64,000 bases of DNA. It comes from Bacteroidales bacterium (GTDB taxonomy: Bacteria > Bacteroidota > Bacteroidia > Bacteroidales > Paludibacteraceae). A model generated the notes under the pieces. It searched no databases. It was given only the letters and a program-made list of their open reading frames with translations, and was not told the DNA's origin. Every line of letters begins with the position of its first letter. The stretch's first letter is position 1. This document shows, one piece after another, positions 9,045 through 18,361 of the stretch. Location of the stretch: NCBI GenBank assembly GCA_015061145.1, contig SUXD01000006.1, forward strand, positions 36,932 through 100,931. Reading direction: 5' to 3'. Made by a program: the position numbers and the translations under genes.

Positions 9045-10265
9045 TTATCTTATTTTCAATGTAATGATGGTTATGGCTGCCAGCAACAGTCCTATCAGCC
9101 AGAATCTGATTACAATTTTTGTTTCGGGTATGTTTGATTTCTGAAAATGATGATGCAAGGGCGCCATACGGAAAATGCGCTGTCCTTCTCCATATCTTTT
9201 TTTTGTGTATTTAAAGTAAGAAGTCTGTATGATGACCGAAAGGCTTTCGGCAAGGAATATGCCGCAGAAAATAGGAATCATCAGTTCTTTGTGTACAGCC
9301 AAGGCGAATACAGCAATGATTCCGCCAATGGTCAGACTGCCCGTGTCGCCCATGAATACTTGCGCAGGATAGGTGTTGTACCACAAAAATCCGACAATTG
9401 CACCGATGAAGGCACTGGCAAAAATCACAAGTTCTTCGCTGCCTGGTATGTACATGATGTCCAGATAGGAGGCATAATTAATGTTACTCGAAAGGTAGGC
9501 GAATATGCCCAATACAACTCCTATGATGGCAGAACTTCCGGCTGCAAGTCCGTCAAGTCCGTCGGTGAGGTTCGATCCGTTTGATACGGCTGATACAATG
9601 AAAATAGCCACCATAACGAAGAATATCCATCCTAGCGTTTGTGCATTTTCTCCCGCAAATTTAAATATGTCGGCATAGTCAAAATTGTGATTTTTCACAA
9701 AGGGTATGGTCGTTTTGGTCGATTTCTCGTTTTTGTGGGCATATTCTACGATCTCTATGTCATTTTTTGTGGTTTTGTTGATGTTCTCGCGTATAACCAC
9801 ATCCGGACTGAAATAAAAAGTGAGCCCGATAATAAGTCCCAATCCGATTTGCGCTATGATTTTGAATTTTCCGTGCAGACCTTCTTTGTTTTTCTTGAAC
9901 ACTTTTATGTAGTCGTCGGCAAATCCAAGTGTTCCAAGCCACACGGTGGTGATGAGCAGCAGTGCCATGTAAATGTTGTCTATTCTTCCTATCAGCAAGC
10001 AGGGGACAAGTATGGAGAGGATGATGATGACGCCTCCCATGGTTGGTGTGCCTTTTTTGCTCATTTGACCTTCCAGTCCAAGGTCGCGTATGGTTTCGCC
10101 GATTTGTTTTTGTTGCAAGTATCGGATAATTTTTTTCCCGAAATGCATGGCAATAAACATGGCGATGATAAATGCGAGTATGGCTCTGAATGAAATGTAA
10201 TTGAAAAGTCTTACACCAGGAATGTCGAATGTCTTGTCAAGATAATAGAATAGATAATAAAACAT
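9045..10265 (-). CDS. mraY: Phospho-N-acetylmuramoyl-pentapeptide transferase MraY
   Basis: Integral membrane enzyme that links UDP-MurNAc-pentapeptide to undecaprenyl phosphate, giving lipid I. The 406-residue polytopic protein shows the family motifs [52 protein letters not shown], and MAPLHHHFQ with the HHH signature. It carries the ~60-residue extra-membrane insertion between helices (around [12 protein letters not shown]) that I associate with Bacteroidales MraY. It lies between murE (33 bp upstream) and the nuclease gene. Confidence 0.97.
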   Translation of the reverse strand: MFYYLFYYLDKTFDIPGVRLFNYISFRAILAFIIAMFIAMHFGKKIIRYLQQKQIGETIRDLGLEGQMSKKGTPTMGGVIIILSILVPCLLIGRIDNIYMALLLITTVWLGTLGFADDYIKVFKKNKEGLHGKFKIIAQIGLGLIIGLTFYFSPDVVIRENINKTTKNDIEIVEYAHKNEKSTKTTIPFVKNHNFDYADIFKFAGENAQTLGWIFFVMVAIFIVSAVSNGSNLTDGLDGLAAGSSAIIGVVLGIFAYLSSNINYASYLDIMYIPGSEELVIFASAFIGAIVGFLWYNTYPAQVFMGDTGSLTIGGIIAVFALAVHKELMIPIFCGIFLAESLSVIIQTSYFKYTKKRYGEGQRIFRMAPLHHHFQKSNIPETKIVIRFWLIGLLLAAITIITLKIR

Positions 10266-10298
10266 GTTTTTTAGAATTTTATATGGTTTGTAGGTCGA

Positions 10299-11747
10299 TT
10301 AATAAAAAAATCTGAGTATGGTCTCTTTGTCGTCAAAATGTGTCTTTTCTCCTTTTATTATTTGGTAATCTTCATGCCCTTTCCCTGCCACAAGTATTAC
10401 GTCGTTTTTATGTGCCAACATGCAGGCTGTTTTGATGGCTTCTTTTCTGTCGCTGATTACCAGTACTTTTCCCATATCTTCGTTGTCAAGTCCGGCAGTC
10501 ATGTCTTTCAATATATCTTCCGGATTCTCGTCGCGCGGGTTGTCGGAGGTGAAAATGCATTTTTCGCTTCCGTTGACGGCTTCTTTGGCCATCATGGGCC
10601 TTTTGCCCTTGTCGCGGTTTCCGCCGCATCCCACTACGGTAATGAGTTCTCCTTTCCCGTTTTGTATTTGGTTGATGGTGCCGATGACATTGTTCAATGC
10701 ATCAGGCGTATGCGCATAGTCAACAATGGCGGTCCATCCTTTGGGTGAACGCAAGTATTCAAAGCGCCCAGAAACAGGAGTCAGTGCACTCAGGTTGATG
10801 ATGGTTTCCATTTTAGATTTGCCCAAAAGCACTGTGGCGCCATATACAGCAGTCAGGTTTTGAGCGTTGAATTTTCCTATGAATGGCACTTGCACTTCAA
10901 TACCGTTGATGTCGAGCGACATGCCTTCAAATGAATTCTCCATGATTTTTGTCTTGAAATCGGCCATCTCGCGAATAGAATAAGTATGCTTGCGTGCTTT
11001 GGTGTTCTGAAGCATGACACTTCCGTTCTTGTCGTCAATGTTTGTCAAGGCAAAAGCCTCTGCCGGAAGATTGTCGAAAAATTTCTTCTTGGCGTTCAGG
11101 TAGTTTTCGAATGTTTTGTGATAATCGATGTGGTCGCGCGTGAGATTCGTGAAAATGCCGCCGTCAAATTGCAGTCCGGCAATTCTTCGCTGCTCTATAG
11201 CGTGCGAACTTACTTCCATAAAAGCGTACTCGCATCCTTCATCCACCATCTCTTTCAGCAGTCGGTTCAGTTCTATAGGGTCAGGCGTCGTATGTGTGGC
11301 TTCGCTTTTGCGGTCGTTCACATAGTTGCACACGGTGGACAGCAATCCCGATTTATGTCCAAACTTGCGGAACATCTGATAGAGTAGGGTAGCGATAGTT
11401 GTTTTTCCGTTTGTTCCTGTTACGCCTACCAGTACCATTTTGGACGAAGGATAACCGAAAAATGCCGATGAAAGCAGGCCGAGCGCTTCTGATGAATTGT
11501 CCACTAATATGTATGTGACATCCTTGTGGCATTTGTCGGGCAGTGTTTCGCAGACGATGCAACGGGCGCCATTTTCTATGGCGGTCTCAATGTAGTCGTG
11601 TCCGTCCGATTGCGTGCCCTTGATGGCTACAAAAAGGTCGTTTTCAGTAATTTTTCTCGAGTCGAACTGGATGTTGTTGATGTCCGGGTTCTTTTTTCCC
11701 TCGATTTGCTTGATTGAAATTTCTTTTAAAAGTGAATCTATTTTCAT
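10299..11747 (-). CDS. murE: UDP-MurNAc-L-Ala-D-Glu:meso-diaminopimelate ligase MurE
   Basis: Cytoplasmic ligase adding the third stem-peptide residue. The 482-residue protein has the P-loop [14 protein letters not shown], the [10 protein letters not shown] segment, [20 protein letters not shown] and [13 protein letters not shown]. The C-terminal domain contains [11 protein letters not shown]. The DNPR motif is the known determinant of meso-diaminopimelate specificity (lysine enzymes differ there), so a DAP-type peptidoglycan is inferred. It starts 21 bp after ftsI. Confidence 0.97.
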   Translation of the reverse strand: MKIDSLLKEISIKQIEGKKNPDINNIQFDSRKITENDLFVAIKGTQSDGHDYIETAIENGARCIVCETLPDKCHKDVTYILVDNSSEALGLLSSAFFGYPSSKMVLVGVTGTNGKTTIATLLYQMFRKFGHKSGLLSTVCNYVNDRKSEATHTTPDPIELNRLLKEMVDEGCEYAFMEVSSHAIEQRRIAGLQFDGGIFTNLTRDHIDYHKTFENYLNAKKKFFDNLPAEAFALTNIDDKNGSVMLQNTKARKHTYSIREMADFKTKIMENSFEGMSLDINGIEVQVPFIGKFNAQNLTAVYGATVLLGKSKMETIINLSALTPVSGRFEYLRSPKGWTAIVDYAHTPDALNNVIGTINQIQNGKGELITVVGCGGNRDKGKRPMMAKEAVNGSEKCIFTSDNPRDENPEDILKDMTAGLDNEDMGKVLVISDRKEAIKTACMLAHKNDVILVAGKGHEDYQIIKGEKTHFDDKETILRFFY

Positions 11748-11768
11748 GTTGTTTCTTTGTTTGCTTTT

Positions 11769-13958
11769 TTATCTCAATAGCAGCGTCACATATTGCCCGT
11801 TTGCCTGTGTGCCAGGGGGTACTGACTGGTGCCATACGCTGCCTTTCCCGTTGAGACTGACTCTGAGCCCTCGTCGCTCCATCAGGAAAACAGCATCTCT
11901 TGCTCCCATTCCTACAACATTTGGCACAAGATAGTCGCTGAACTCTTTGGATGTGATATTCACCTCTGTTTTTCCGGCGTTTGTATGTACCCAGTCGTTT
12001 TTGTGCGCTTCACCATTGGCGTCGATGTCTATGTCGTCCAATACGGTGGCAATGTCCTTGTAAGCTCCTCCCTTGGTCGTGGGCGCTTTGGTCTCAATGT
12101 TTGTTTTCAGCGTGTCGACGCGTTTAAACATGGAGTTTGCATAGATTTTTTCAGCAATGGTCTTGAATACGGCCCCAGAAAACGCACCTCCCGACATCTG
12201 GTCCGAACCTAGTTTCGGATTGATGATGGAAACGATACAGCTGTATTGAGGATTATCTGCTGGAAAATACCCGCAGAACGAGAGGTGGTGACCGCCTTTA
12301 ATTTGGGCAGTTCCTGTTTTTCCTGCAATTGCCACCTTGTTCGATCGTACATATTTGTATCCGGTACCATCTTCCGAAGCCACTACAGCTTCAAGCATGG
12401 CTCTTATTTTGCTTAGTGTGGCGTGCGAACAGATGGACGAGTTTATCGTTTTTGTTTCGAAATTTTCAATGGTTTCGCTGTTTTTCGTAATGCGTTTCAC
12501 CAAAAACGGTTTTATCATTTTTCCGTCGTTGGCAATGGCATTGTAGAACATTAGTGTGTAGATAGGCGGAATCTGTGAGTTGTAACCGAACGAAAGCCAA
12601 GCCAGCGAAGTGCCGTCCCAATTCCCCATGTCGTTAGGATGCTTGCAATATGGGGCGAATGATTCGCCTGTCTTTATGTCGAAATCTTGCTTTGTCAAGA
12701 ATCCGAGGTTCAGTATCTTGTCCACAAATATATCCGGTTTCTTCCGATAAAAACTGTCGATGATTTTTGCAGTGCCAATGTTAGACGATTTTGTCAGCAC
12801 TTGTGTGGCGGTCAGAGGTCCGTATCCGTAACCGCTGCCGTCCTTTTTGTAATGACTGTCGGTTATGTAAACGCCGCGCTTGTATTCCCATCTTCCTTCT
12901 TGCGTGGTGTTTATCAAGTCGTCAGGGTGCAGATAGCCGTCTTCCATGGCTACTATGAACGAGGCGGTTTTAAATGTGGACCCTGGTTCTATTTTGTCGG
13001 TGAACGCCACATTCGTCCATTCTTTATAGTTGCCGTTCTCATCTCTGTTCAGGTTCACGATGGCTTTTATTTCGCCCGTTTTTACTTCCATCACAATGGC
13101 GCATCCTCGCTCGGCCTGAATAGAGCGCATTTTTTCCAATAATGCTGTTTCTGCTGCGTCCTGTATGCCGATGTCGATAGTGGTTACTATATCGTTTCCG
13201 TCGATGGGCATAACGTCGTAGATGTCGATGTAGCGCCCGTTTCTTTTACCGTGCCGTTTTTGTCGGCAAATGCCGTTTGTGCCTTTAAGTTGTTGCTCAA
13301 AACTGGCTTCAAGTCCGAATTTTCCCGTGAATTTCTTGATATTCTGATTCTTTGAGTTCACGGTGTCTTGCGCATAAATGTTGCCGATGGTTCTTGCCGC
13401 CAGTATGCCAAATGGCTTTACGCGCTTATAATGTATTTCTTCAAACAAGCCCGATTTGAATTTGCCGGCCCTGAAAAAGGGGAATTTTTTGATTTCTTGC
13501 AGTTCAATGTATGATACATATTTCTTTGAAATGGGGTAATGTCTCAAATGCCCGCCTCTTTTGGTCCTTTTGTTGTAGGCTCTTATGAGCGTTTTTTTAT
13601 ACTCTTCTTTGCTTTTGTCGCCAAGTTTGCGCGAAAGACACAGCGACAATGAATCAATGTTCTTGAAAAACTGTTGTTCGTAATTCCATTTTTCTGTCGA
13701 TTCTATGCCAAAATCTATGTAAAGCCTATAGTAGGGCACCGAAGTGGCAAGCAATTCGCCGTTGCAGGCGTAAATATTGCCTCTGTTGGCCATCACTTCG
13801 ATGCTGTCACGGTTGTATTTTTCCCCTATTTTTCTCCAAAAGTTGCCTTGGATGGTTTGCAGATACACGATTTTCACAATGACGCAAACAAACAGTAGCG
13901 TAATGAAAATGAATACGCCAATGAATTTTTTGAATATTTGCTTCGAATCGTTGCTCAT
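11769..13958 (-). CDS. ftsI: Class B penicillin-binding protein (FtsI/PBP3) with C-terminal PASTA domain
   Basis: Septal D,D-transpeptidase anchored by one N-terminal helix (about residues 10-33). Catalytic motifs are intact: S327-T-F-K330 (nucleophile serine), S391-S-N393, and K547-T-G549. The N-terminal dimerisation region covers roughly residues 45-220. The last ~60 residues form one PASTA domain (VPNVVGMGARDAVFLMERRG), as in Spo VD-like class B PBPs. 729 residues is long compared with E. coli PBP3 (588), mostly because of this tail. One base separates it from the ftsL stop. It would act with FtsW encoded at 5757-6977. Confidence 0.95.
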   Translation of the reverse strand: MSNDSKQIFKKFIGVFIFITLLFVCVIVKIVYLQTIQGNFWRKIGEKYNRDSIEVMANRGNIYACNGELLATSVPYYRLYIDFGIESTEKWNYEQQFFKNIDSLSLCLSRKLGDKSKEEYKKTLIRAYNKRTKRGGHLRHYPISKKYVSYIELQEIKKFPFFRAGKFKSGLFEEIHYKRVKPFGILAARTIGNIYAQDTVNSKNQNIKKFTGKFGLEASFEQQLKGTNGICRQKRHGKRNGRYIDIYDVMPIDGNDIVTTIDIGIQDAAETALLEKMRSIQAERGCAIVMEVKTGEIKAIVNLNRDENGNYKEWTNVAFTDKIEPGSTFKTASFIVAMEDGYLHPDDLINTTQEGRWEYKRGVYITDSHYKKDGSGYGYGPLTATQVLTKSSNIGTAKIIDSFYRKKPDIFVDKILNLGFLTKQDFDIKTGESFAPYCKHPNDMGNWDGTSLAWLSFGYNSQIPPIYTLMFYNAIANDGKMIKPFLVKRITKNSETIENFETKTINSSICSHATLSKIRAMLEAVVASEDGTGYKYVRSNKVAIAGKTGTAQIKGGHHLSFCGYFPADNPQYSCIVSIINPKLGSDQMSGGAFSGAVFKTIAEKIYANSMFKRVDTLKTNIETKAPTTKGGAYKDIATVLDDIDIDANGEAHKNDWVHTNAGKTEVNITSKEFSDYLVPNVVGMGARDAVFLMERRGLRVSLNGKGSVWHQSVPPGTQANGQYVTLLLR

Positions 13959-13959
13959 G

Positions 13960-14313
13960 TTATTTGCTTATAATGAATGGAGGTGTAGTGCTTTTGTTTA
14001 AACGCAAACCGTTTTCCCTGACTTTTTCAGATACTTGCGACTCTCTGTGCATTTCCATCTCGTCTTGCGAGAGTGTCAGATAGGTGTATTTGACCATCTT
14101 AAGCGAATCCTGCAGTTGGTCTATTTCTGCAAGTTGCTTTTCGCAATAATATTGTTTTGATATACGGAGAACCAGGAATACGGAGATAATGAGGATGATC
14201 TTTATGTTTTTGACGAAAAACACATCGAAATATTCTCCGTTGATGAGCGATTTCCAACGGAACTTGTCTTGCTGTGTTTGTCCTTTTTTGTCTTTATTTC
14301 CTAATAAGTTCAT
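13960..14313 (-). CDS. ftsL: FtsL-like bitopic cell division protein
   Basis: A 117-residue protein with a basic cytoplasmic segment (~45 residues), one transmembrane helix near residues 37-55 (IKIILIISVFLVL) and a periplasmic coiled-coil region (CEKQLAEIDQLQDSLKMVKY and following). This topology, and the location between rsmH and ftsI, match the FtsL-like proteins of Bacteroidota dcw clusters; primary sequence conservation in this family is minimal. Its start overlaps the rsmH stop by 4 bp (14310-14313), and ftsI follows after one base, so these three are translationally coupled. Confidence 0.85.
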   Translation of the reverse strand: MNLLGNKDKKGQTQQDKFRWKSLINGEYFDVFFVKNIKIILIISVFLVLRISKQYYCEKQLAEIDQLQDSLKMVKYTYLTLSQDEMEMHRESQVSEKVRENGLRLNKSTTPPFIISK

Positions 14314-15230
14314 CCTTTGACCTGTTTTTTTCTCGCAATGCGAAGTTTGGCGCTTCTTGAGCGCGGATTCTGTTGCATTTCTTCTTCAGAAGGTGTTATT
14401 ACTTTGTTGTTCACGGCTTCCAACGGACTTATGATGTTACCGTAAAAATCTTTCTCTGCTTCGCCGTCAAAATTTCCGCTTCGGAAAAAGTTTTTCACCA
14501 TGCGGTCTTCGAGCGAATGATAGGTGATGACAGCAATTCTGCCGTCTGGCTTGAGCAATTCGTTGGCTTGCACGAGCAATTCTTTCAGTGCCCTCATTTC
14601 ATTGTTCACCTCTATGCGGAGCGACTGAAATACTTTGGCCCAATATTTTTTCTCTTGCTCTTTGCCAAGTTTAGGCTTGGCTAGCTCTATCAATTGGCCT
14701 GTGGTCTCTATTTTTTGACTCTCTCGCGCTTTTGCAATTTTTCTCGCTAACTGGCGCGCATCGTTCAATTCGCCGTATATACGGAATAGGCTGGCAAGCT
14801 GCTGCTCTTCGTATGTGTTCAGTATGTCAGCTGCAGTATAAGGGGCTTTTTGGTTCATGCGCATATCTAACGGACTGTCGAACCTGAAAGAAAAACCGCG
14901 CCCGGCATCGTCAAAATGATGGGAAGATACGCCCAAATCCGCAAGAATTCCGTCTACTGCTTCGATGCCGTAGAAATGCATGAAATTGCGTAGAAAACGG
15001 AAATTCCCGTGTACAAAAGTGAAGCGCTTATCATCTATGGCGTTCTTTTGGGCGTCAAGGTCTTGGTCGAAAGAGTATAGGCGGCCATTTTTGCCCAAAT
15101 GCTTGAGTATTTCGCGAGAATGACCTCCGCCGCCGAATGTCACATCTACATAAATGCCGTTCGGATTTATGTTCAAACCATTGATGGTTTCAGACAATAA
15201 GGCGGGTATGTGGTACACTTCGTCAGACAT
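14310..15230 (-). CDS. rsmH: 16S rRNA m4C1402 methyltransferase RsmH (MraW)
   Basis: SAM-dependent N4-methyltransferase acting on C1402 of 16S rRNA. The 306-residue protein begins HIPALLSETINGL and contains VDVTFGGGGHSREIL (SAM loop), LYSFDQDLDA, GILADLGVSSHHFDDAGRGF, FDSPLDMRM and the late motif ITYHSLEDRMVKNFF. It is the first gene of the dcw cluster here; mraZ, normally upstream, is absent from the window. Its ATG directly abuts a long palindrome (see 15230-15273). Confidence 0.96.
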   Translation of the reverse strand: MSDEVYHIPALLSETINGLNINPNGIYVDVTFGGGGHSREILKHLGKNGRLYSFDQDLDAQKNAIDDKRFTFVHGNFRFLRNFMHFYGIEAVDGILADLGVSSHHFDDAGRGFSFRFDSPLDMRMNQKAPYTAADILNTYEEQQLASLFRIYGELNDARQLARKIAKARESQKIETTGQLIELAKPKLGKEQEKKYWAKVFQSLRIEVNNEMRALKELLVQANELLKPDGRIAVITYHSLEDRMVKNFFRSGNFDGEAEKDFYGNIISPLEAVNNKVITPSEEEMQQNPRSRSAKLRIARKKQVKG

Positions 15231-15273
15231 TTTTCTTTGTTATTTTACAAAAGTGTAAAATAACAAAGAAAAA
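15230..15273 (-). promoter_or_regulatory. Perfect 19-bp-arm palindrome abutting the rsmH start codon
   Basis: Positions 15230-15248 and 15255-15273 are exact reverse complements, separated by six bases. The core arm reads TTCTTTGTTATTTTAC. The left arm ends in the A of the rsmH ATG, so in the mRNA a hairpin would end right at the initiation codon. It could be a protein-binding operator, a translational control hairpin or the end of a terminator for the upstream side. The sequence alone does not choose between these. The composition is A/T rich but not simple repeat. Confidence 0.7.
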
Positions 15274-15376
15274 AATCATTTTCAAAATATTTTACCGTCT
15301 GATTTATAAAAAGTTATCAACAGTTCGAGTCGGATTTTCAAGTGGTGTTCTTTTCCCTCGGAAAAGTGTAGCGACA

Positions 15377-15862
15377 TCAGCGATTGTCGGGGTTGATGGC
15401 GCTAATTTGCAGGCTGTCAGCCAATGCTTTTATGCTTTTCCCTAAAACGGGATGCACGAAGTCTGGTGCTATTTCGGCCATAGGGATAATTACAAAATCT
15501 CGTTCTTCTATCGTTTCGTGCGGAATGGTGAGGCGTTCTGTGTTCACTGTCTGGTTTCCGTAAAACAATATGTCTAAGTCAATGAGGCGGTCTTCGTATT
15601 CGTTTTCCTTCGTTTTCACCCGTCCCATCTTCTTTTCTATGTCTTTGCAAGCGTCAAGCAGTTCTTCGGGCGACAGTTGTGTGTTCGCCTCTACCACTGC
15701 GTTGATGAACATCTCGTCTGAAGAGAAATGCCAAGGTTTGCTCTCGAAAAATGACGAAGAAACCGACACTGTGCCGATTTCTTCGTTTATCATTTCAATG
15801 GCACGCAAAATGTTCAGACGCTTATTGCCCAAATTACTGCCTAATCCCAAATAGATTTTCAT
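15377..15862 (-). CDS. folK: 2-amino-4-hydroxy-6-hydroxymethyldihydropteridine pyrophosphokinase (HPPK)
   Basis: Folate pathway enzyme transferring pyrophosphate from ATP to hydroxymethyl-dihydropterin. The 161-residue protein has LGLGSNLGNK at the N-terminus, the FESKPWHF substrate loop, DIEKKMGR, and the metal-binding signature RLIDLDILFYG, followed by IPHETIEERDFVIIPMAEI. No FolB fusion is present. It is separated by about 150 bp from rsmH and by 46 bp from purE. Confidence 0.96.
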   Translation of the reverse strand: MKIYLGLGSNLGNKRLNILRAIEMINEEIGTVSVSSSFFESKPWHFSSDEMFINAVVEANTQLSPEELLDACKDIEKKMGRVKTKENEYEDRLIDLDILFYGNQTVNTERLTIPHETIEERDFVIIPMAEIAPDFVHPVLGKSIKALADSLQISAINPDNR

Positions 15863-15908
15863 AAAAAGTCAAAAATCAATGTTGAGTTGCTTTAATGATA
15901 GATTAATT

Positions 15909-16415
15909 TTAGTTCGTTTTGTATTCGTATTTCACTTGCGCCAGTTCGGCATTGGCTTTGGTGATTTTTGTTTTCAAATCTTCTTTGTATGCTGTCAGTT
16001 TTTTGCTTAGGTTTTCGTCGCTTGCTGCCAATATTTGAACGGCCAGTATTCCTGCGTTTTGTGCGGCGTTGATGCCGACTGTGGCTACCGGTATTCCAGG
16101 AGGCATTTGCACAATGGCTAACAGGGCGTCCATGCCGTCCAATGTTGAGTTGATGGGCACTCCAATAACAGGCAGGGTGGTCATGGAGGCAATTACTCCA
16201 CCTAAATGCGCAGCCATGCCTGCAGCGGCTATAATCACTTTTATGCCTCTTTGCTGGGCGTTAGTGGCAAAATCTTCCACTTCTTTCGGAGTGCGGTGCG
16301 CAGAGAGGGCGTTCATCTCAAATGGAATCTGAAAATCATTCAGCAGCTTAGCTGCTTTTTCCATGACGGGCAGATCGGATGTGCTGCCCATAATGATACT
16401 TACTACAGGTTTCAT
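15909..16415 (-). CDS. purE: N5-carboxyaminoimidazole ribonucleotide mutase, class I PurE
   Basis: Purine pathway mutase converting N5-CAIR to CAIR. Signatures are IIMGSTSDLPVMEKAA near the N-terminus, the SAHRTPKEVEDF motif, IAAAGMAAHLGGVIAS and GVPINSTLDGMDALLAIVQMPPG. The SAHRTP sequence with the following features is typical of class I enzymes. Length 168 is normal. It starts 6 bp after the stop of the upstream EEP-family gene, suggesting cotranscription with the rhomboid genes. Confidence 0.97.
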   Translation of the reverse strand: MKPVVSIIMGSTSDLPVMEKAAKLLNDFQIPFEMNALSAHRTPKEVEDFATNAQQRGIKVIIAAAGMAAHLGGVIASMTTLPVIGVPINSTLDGMDALLAIVQMPPGIPVATVGINAAQNAGILAVQILAASDENLSKKLTAYKEDLKTKITKANAELAQVKYEYKTN

Positions 16416-16421
16416 AGTTTA

Positions 16422-17483
16422 TTATTTTATAATTAGTTCGCATGATATAGGTTTGTGATCGGAGAAATCTTCCTTCCATATTCTGAAATGACGGTATCCC
16501 CATCGCTTGTCGGTGAGAATATAGTCGATTCTGAAGCGGAAAAGATGGTCGAAAAAAGTGAATCCAGCACCGCATCCGCTGCCTGTAAAGGTGTCGTTCA
16601 GCGTGTTGCTGATGACGTGATAAGTGTAGGAAAACGCTGTGTCGTTAAAGTCGCCGCACACAACGGTGGGGTATGGCGAACTCTTTATGATGCTGGCAAT
16701 AGTGTCGGCTTGTTCGCTCCTGATGCGACTGGCGATTCGCAATTTTTTCAGTGTGTTTGTAATGATTCTCCTGTTAGTTGTACTGTCGTTCAACATTTCG
16801 CGGTCGTGCATCGTCAGTCCGTTCGATTCCAAGTGGCAGTTTATAAGCCGTATGGTGTCGCCTCCTATTTTCAGGTCGGTCACCATGGCCGAGTTGAATG
16901 AATTTCCAAAGTCAATGCGTTGATAATTTACAATCGGGTGTTTCGAAAATGTGGCGATGCCGTATGTCCCGTATGATGAAGCTTGCGTAATGAAAAACTT
17001 GTTATGTGGATATGCTTTTAATGCATTGGTTATATCGTTCTTTTTTAGATGTTCTCCGCTGTTTTTCCAACCGATCTCTTGAAGACACATGACATCGGCA
17101 TCAATGCTTTTCAGAAACTTTAATGCGTTGTTCTTGCTTGCCTTTTTGTAATAGTCGAGCGTCATTGTATTGTAGCTGAACAATTGTATTGTTTGGCAAT
17201 CGTCAGGTGCAATGGCTTCTCTCTCGAAAGGCGAGAAGAGTCTTTTGTAGTTCGGAAAGGCTATCAGCAGGGCGATGCTAGAAATCAGTATGTATTTGCT
17301 TGCGAAGAATATCCAATATGCCAAGAACAGCATGTTCAATATAAAGAAAACCGGGAAAAAAGTGGTCAGAAACGACAATTGCCAATAATATGCAGAAGGC
17401 AGGAATTGTGCCACCGACGAAAAGATGAACAATACTGCAACAATGATGTTGACGGGCAATATTATATAATGAAAGAGTTTCAT
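16422..17483 (-). CDS. Membrane-anchored endonuclease/exonuclease/phosphatase (EEP) family protein
   Basis: Three hydrophobic N-terminal segments (about residues 5-25, 37-58 and 62-78) precede an EEP domain from residue ~100. Catalytic motifs of that fold are visible: SYNTM, LQEIGWKN (metal-binding Glu), NCHLES, VCGDFNDTA (Asp/Asn), FRIDYILTD and SDHKPISCEL (terminal Asp/His). The substrate could be a phosphodiester in nucleic acid, lipid or inositol phosphate; sequence does not say. The start overlaps the upstream rhomboid gene by 4 bp, so coupling with the two rhomboids is likely. Confidence 0.85.
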   Translation of the reverse strand: MKLFHYIILPVNIIVAVLFIFSSVAQFLPSAYYWQLSFLTTFFPVFFILNMLFLAYWIFFASKYILISSIALLIAFPNYKRLFSPFEREAIAPDDCQTIQLFSYNTMTLDYYKKASKNNALKFLKSIDADVMCLQEIGWKNSGEHLKKNDITNALKAYPHNKFFITQASSYGTYGIATFSKHPIVNYQRIDFGNSFNSAMVTDLKIGGDTIRLINCHLESNGLTMHDREMLNDSTTNRRIITNTLKKLRIASRIRSEQADTIASIIKSSPYPTVVCGDFNDTAFSYTYHVISNTLNDTFTGSGCGAGFTFFDHLFRFRIDYILTDKRWGYRHFRIWKEDFSDHKPISCELIIK

Positions 17484-18361
17484 TTCTTCTGTCTGAAAAG
17501 CAGTTCTTTCTCTTGTTTTGTCAAACTGTCGTATCCGCGTTCCTTAATTTTTCCGAGAATTCGGTCTATTTCTTCGTCTTCGTTATGCCGCGACTTATTG
17601 TATTCTTCGTCGCTCATGTGCATGGCGGTGTTGTTTGTCTTCACTCTGAGTTTTGGCTTCCGTTTGAAAATGTTCACGATTGCGTCAATCGTTTTGTTTA
17701 CGGGCGCAGTGATATCGTGTCCGTGCTTGTACGAAAGAGCGAACAGCAGCCCGAAGAAAAATCCTCCCAGATGAGCGAAATGCCCTCCGGCATTGAACGA
17801 TGTGACGCTCAGCAGGTCTATCAGTATCCATACGGCTGCCAAATATTTCAATCGTACATTGCCGAGAAACATCAGCGTTATTTCAAAATCTGGAGCGGCA
17901 AAGGCGGTAGCCGCCATAATGGCAAGTATAGACGCCGAAGCGCCTAGTAGATAAGTGGTTCCGTATGTGTCGAAAAACGGGAAAAGGTAATAGGCGAGTA
18001 CAAAAAAAACTGCGCCACATATGCCTCCCAGCAAATAGGTGCCCAGCAGATGTCTCTCGCTGAAAAAGATAAGAAAAAGTTTTCCGAACCAGTACAATCC
18101 TAAAAGATTGAACAGGATGTGTATGAAGTCGAAGTGAAGGAACATGTATGTGAACAGGCTCCATGGCTGCATTCCGATGTCGGGTAGAGTTGAAGGCAGT
18201 TCGATGAAGCGAAGGAAATCAGCTTGATGATTGAAGAGCTGCAAGGCAACCGCCGACAGTCTCGCCATTACAAAAACAGCAAGGTTCACGTAAATGAGTT
18301 TTGTCACTATGTTTCCTCGTTTGAACGATTCTTTTATTTCTGCCGTGAAATTTCCGCTCAT
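17480..18361 (-). CDS. Rhomboid family intramembrane serine protease with cytoplasmic tail
   Basis: A 293-residue polytopic protein. Rhomboid hallmarks are the helix-2 segment FIHILFNLLGLYWFG, the active-site loop LLGASASILA (GxSx serine) and the last-helix histidine in GHFAHLGGFFFG. A ~75-residue charged tail follows the membrane core, with a RILGKIKERGYDSLT segment that recurs in Bacteroidota rhomboids. It overlaps the downstream EEP gene by 4 bp and shares one base (TGATG) with the rhomboid gene upstream. Cleavage targets are unknown. Confidence 0.9.
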   Translation of the reverse strand: MSGNFTAEIKESFKRGNIVTKLIYVNLAVFVMARLSAVALQLFNHQADFLRFIELPSTLPDIGMQPWSLFTYMFLHFDFIHILFNLLGLYWFGKLFLIFFSERHLLGTYLLGGICGAVFFVLAYYLFPFFDTYGTTYLLGASASILAIMAATAFAAPDFEITLMFLGNVRLKYLAAVWILIDLLSVTSFNAGGHFAHLGGFFFGLLFALSYKHGHDITAPVNKTIDAIVNIFKRKPKLRVKTNNTAMHMSDEEYNKSRHNEDEEIDRILGKIKERGYDSLTKQEKELLFRQKK

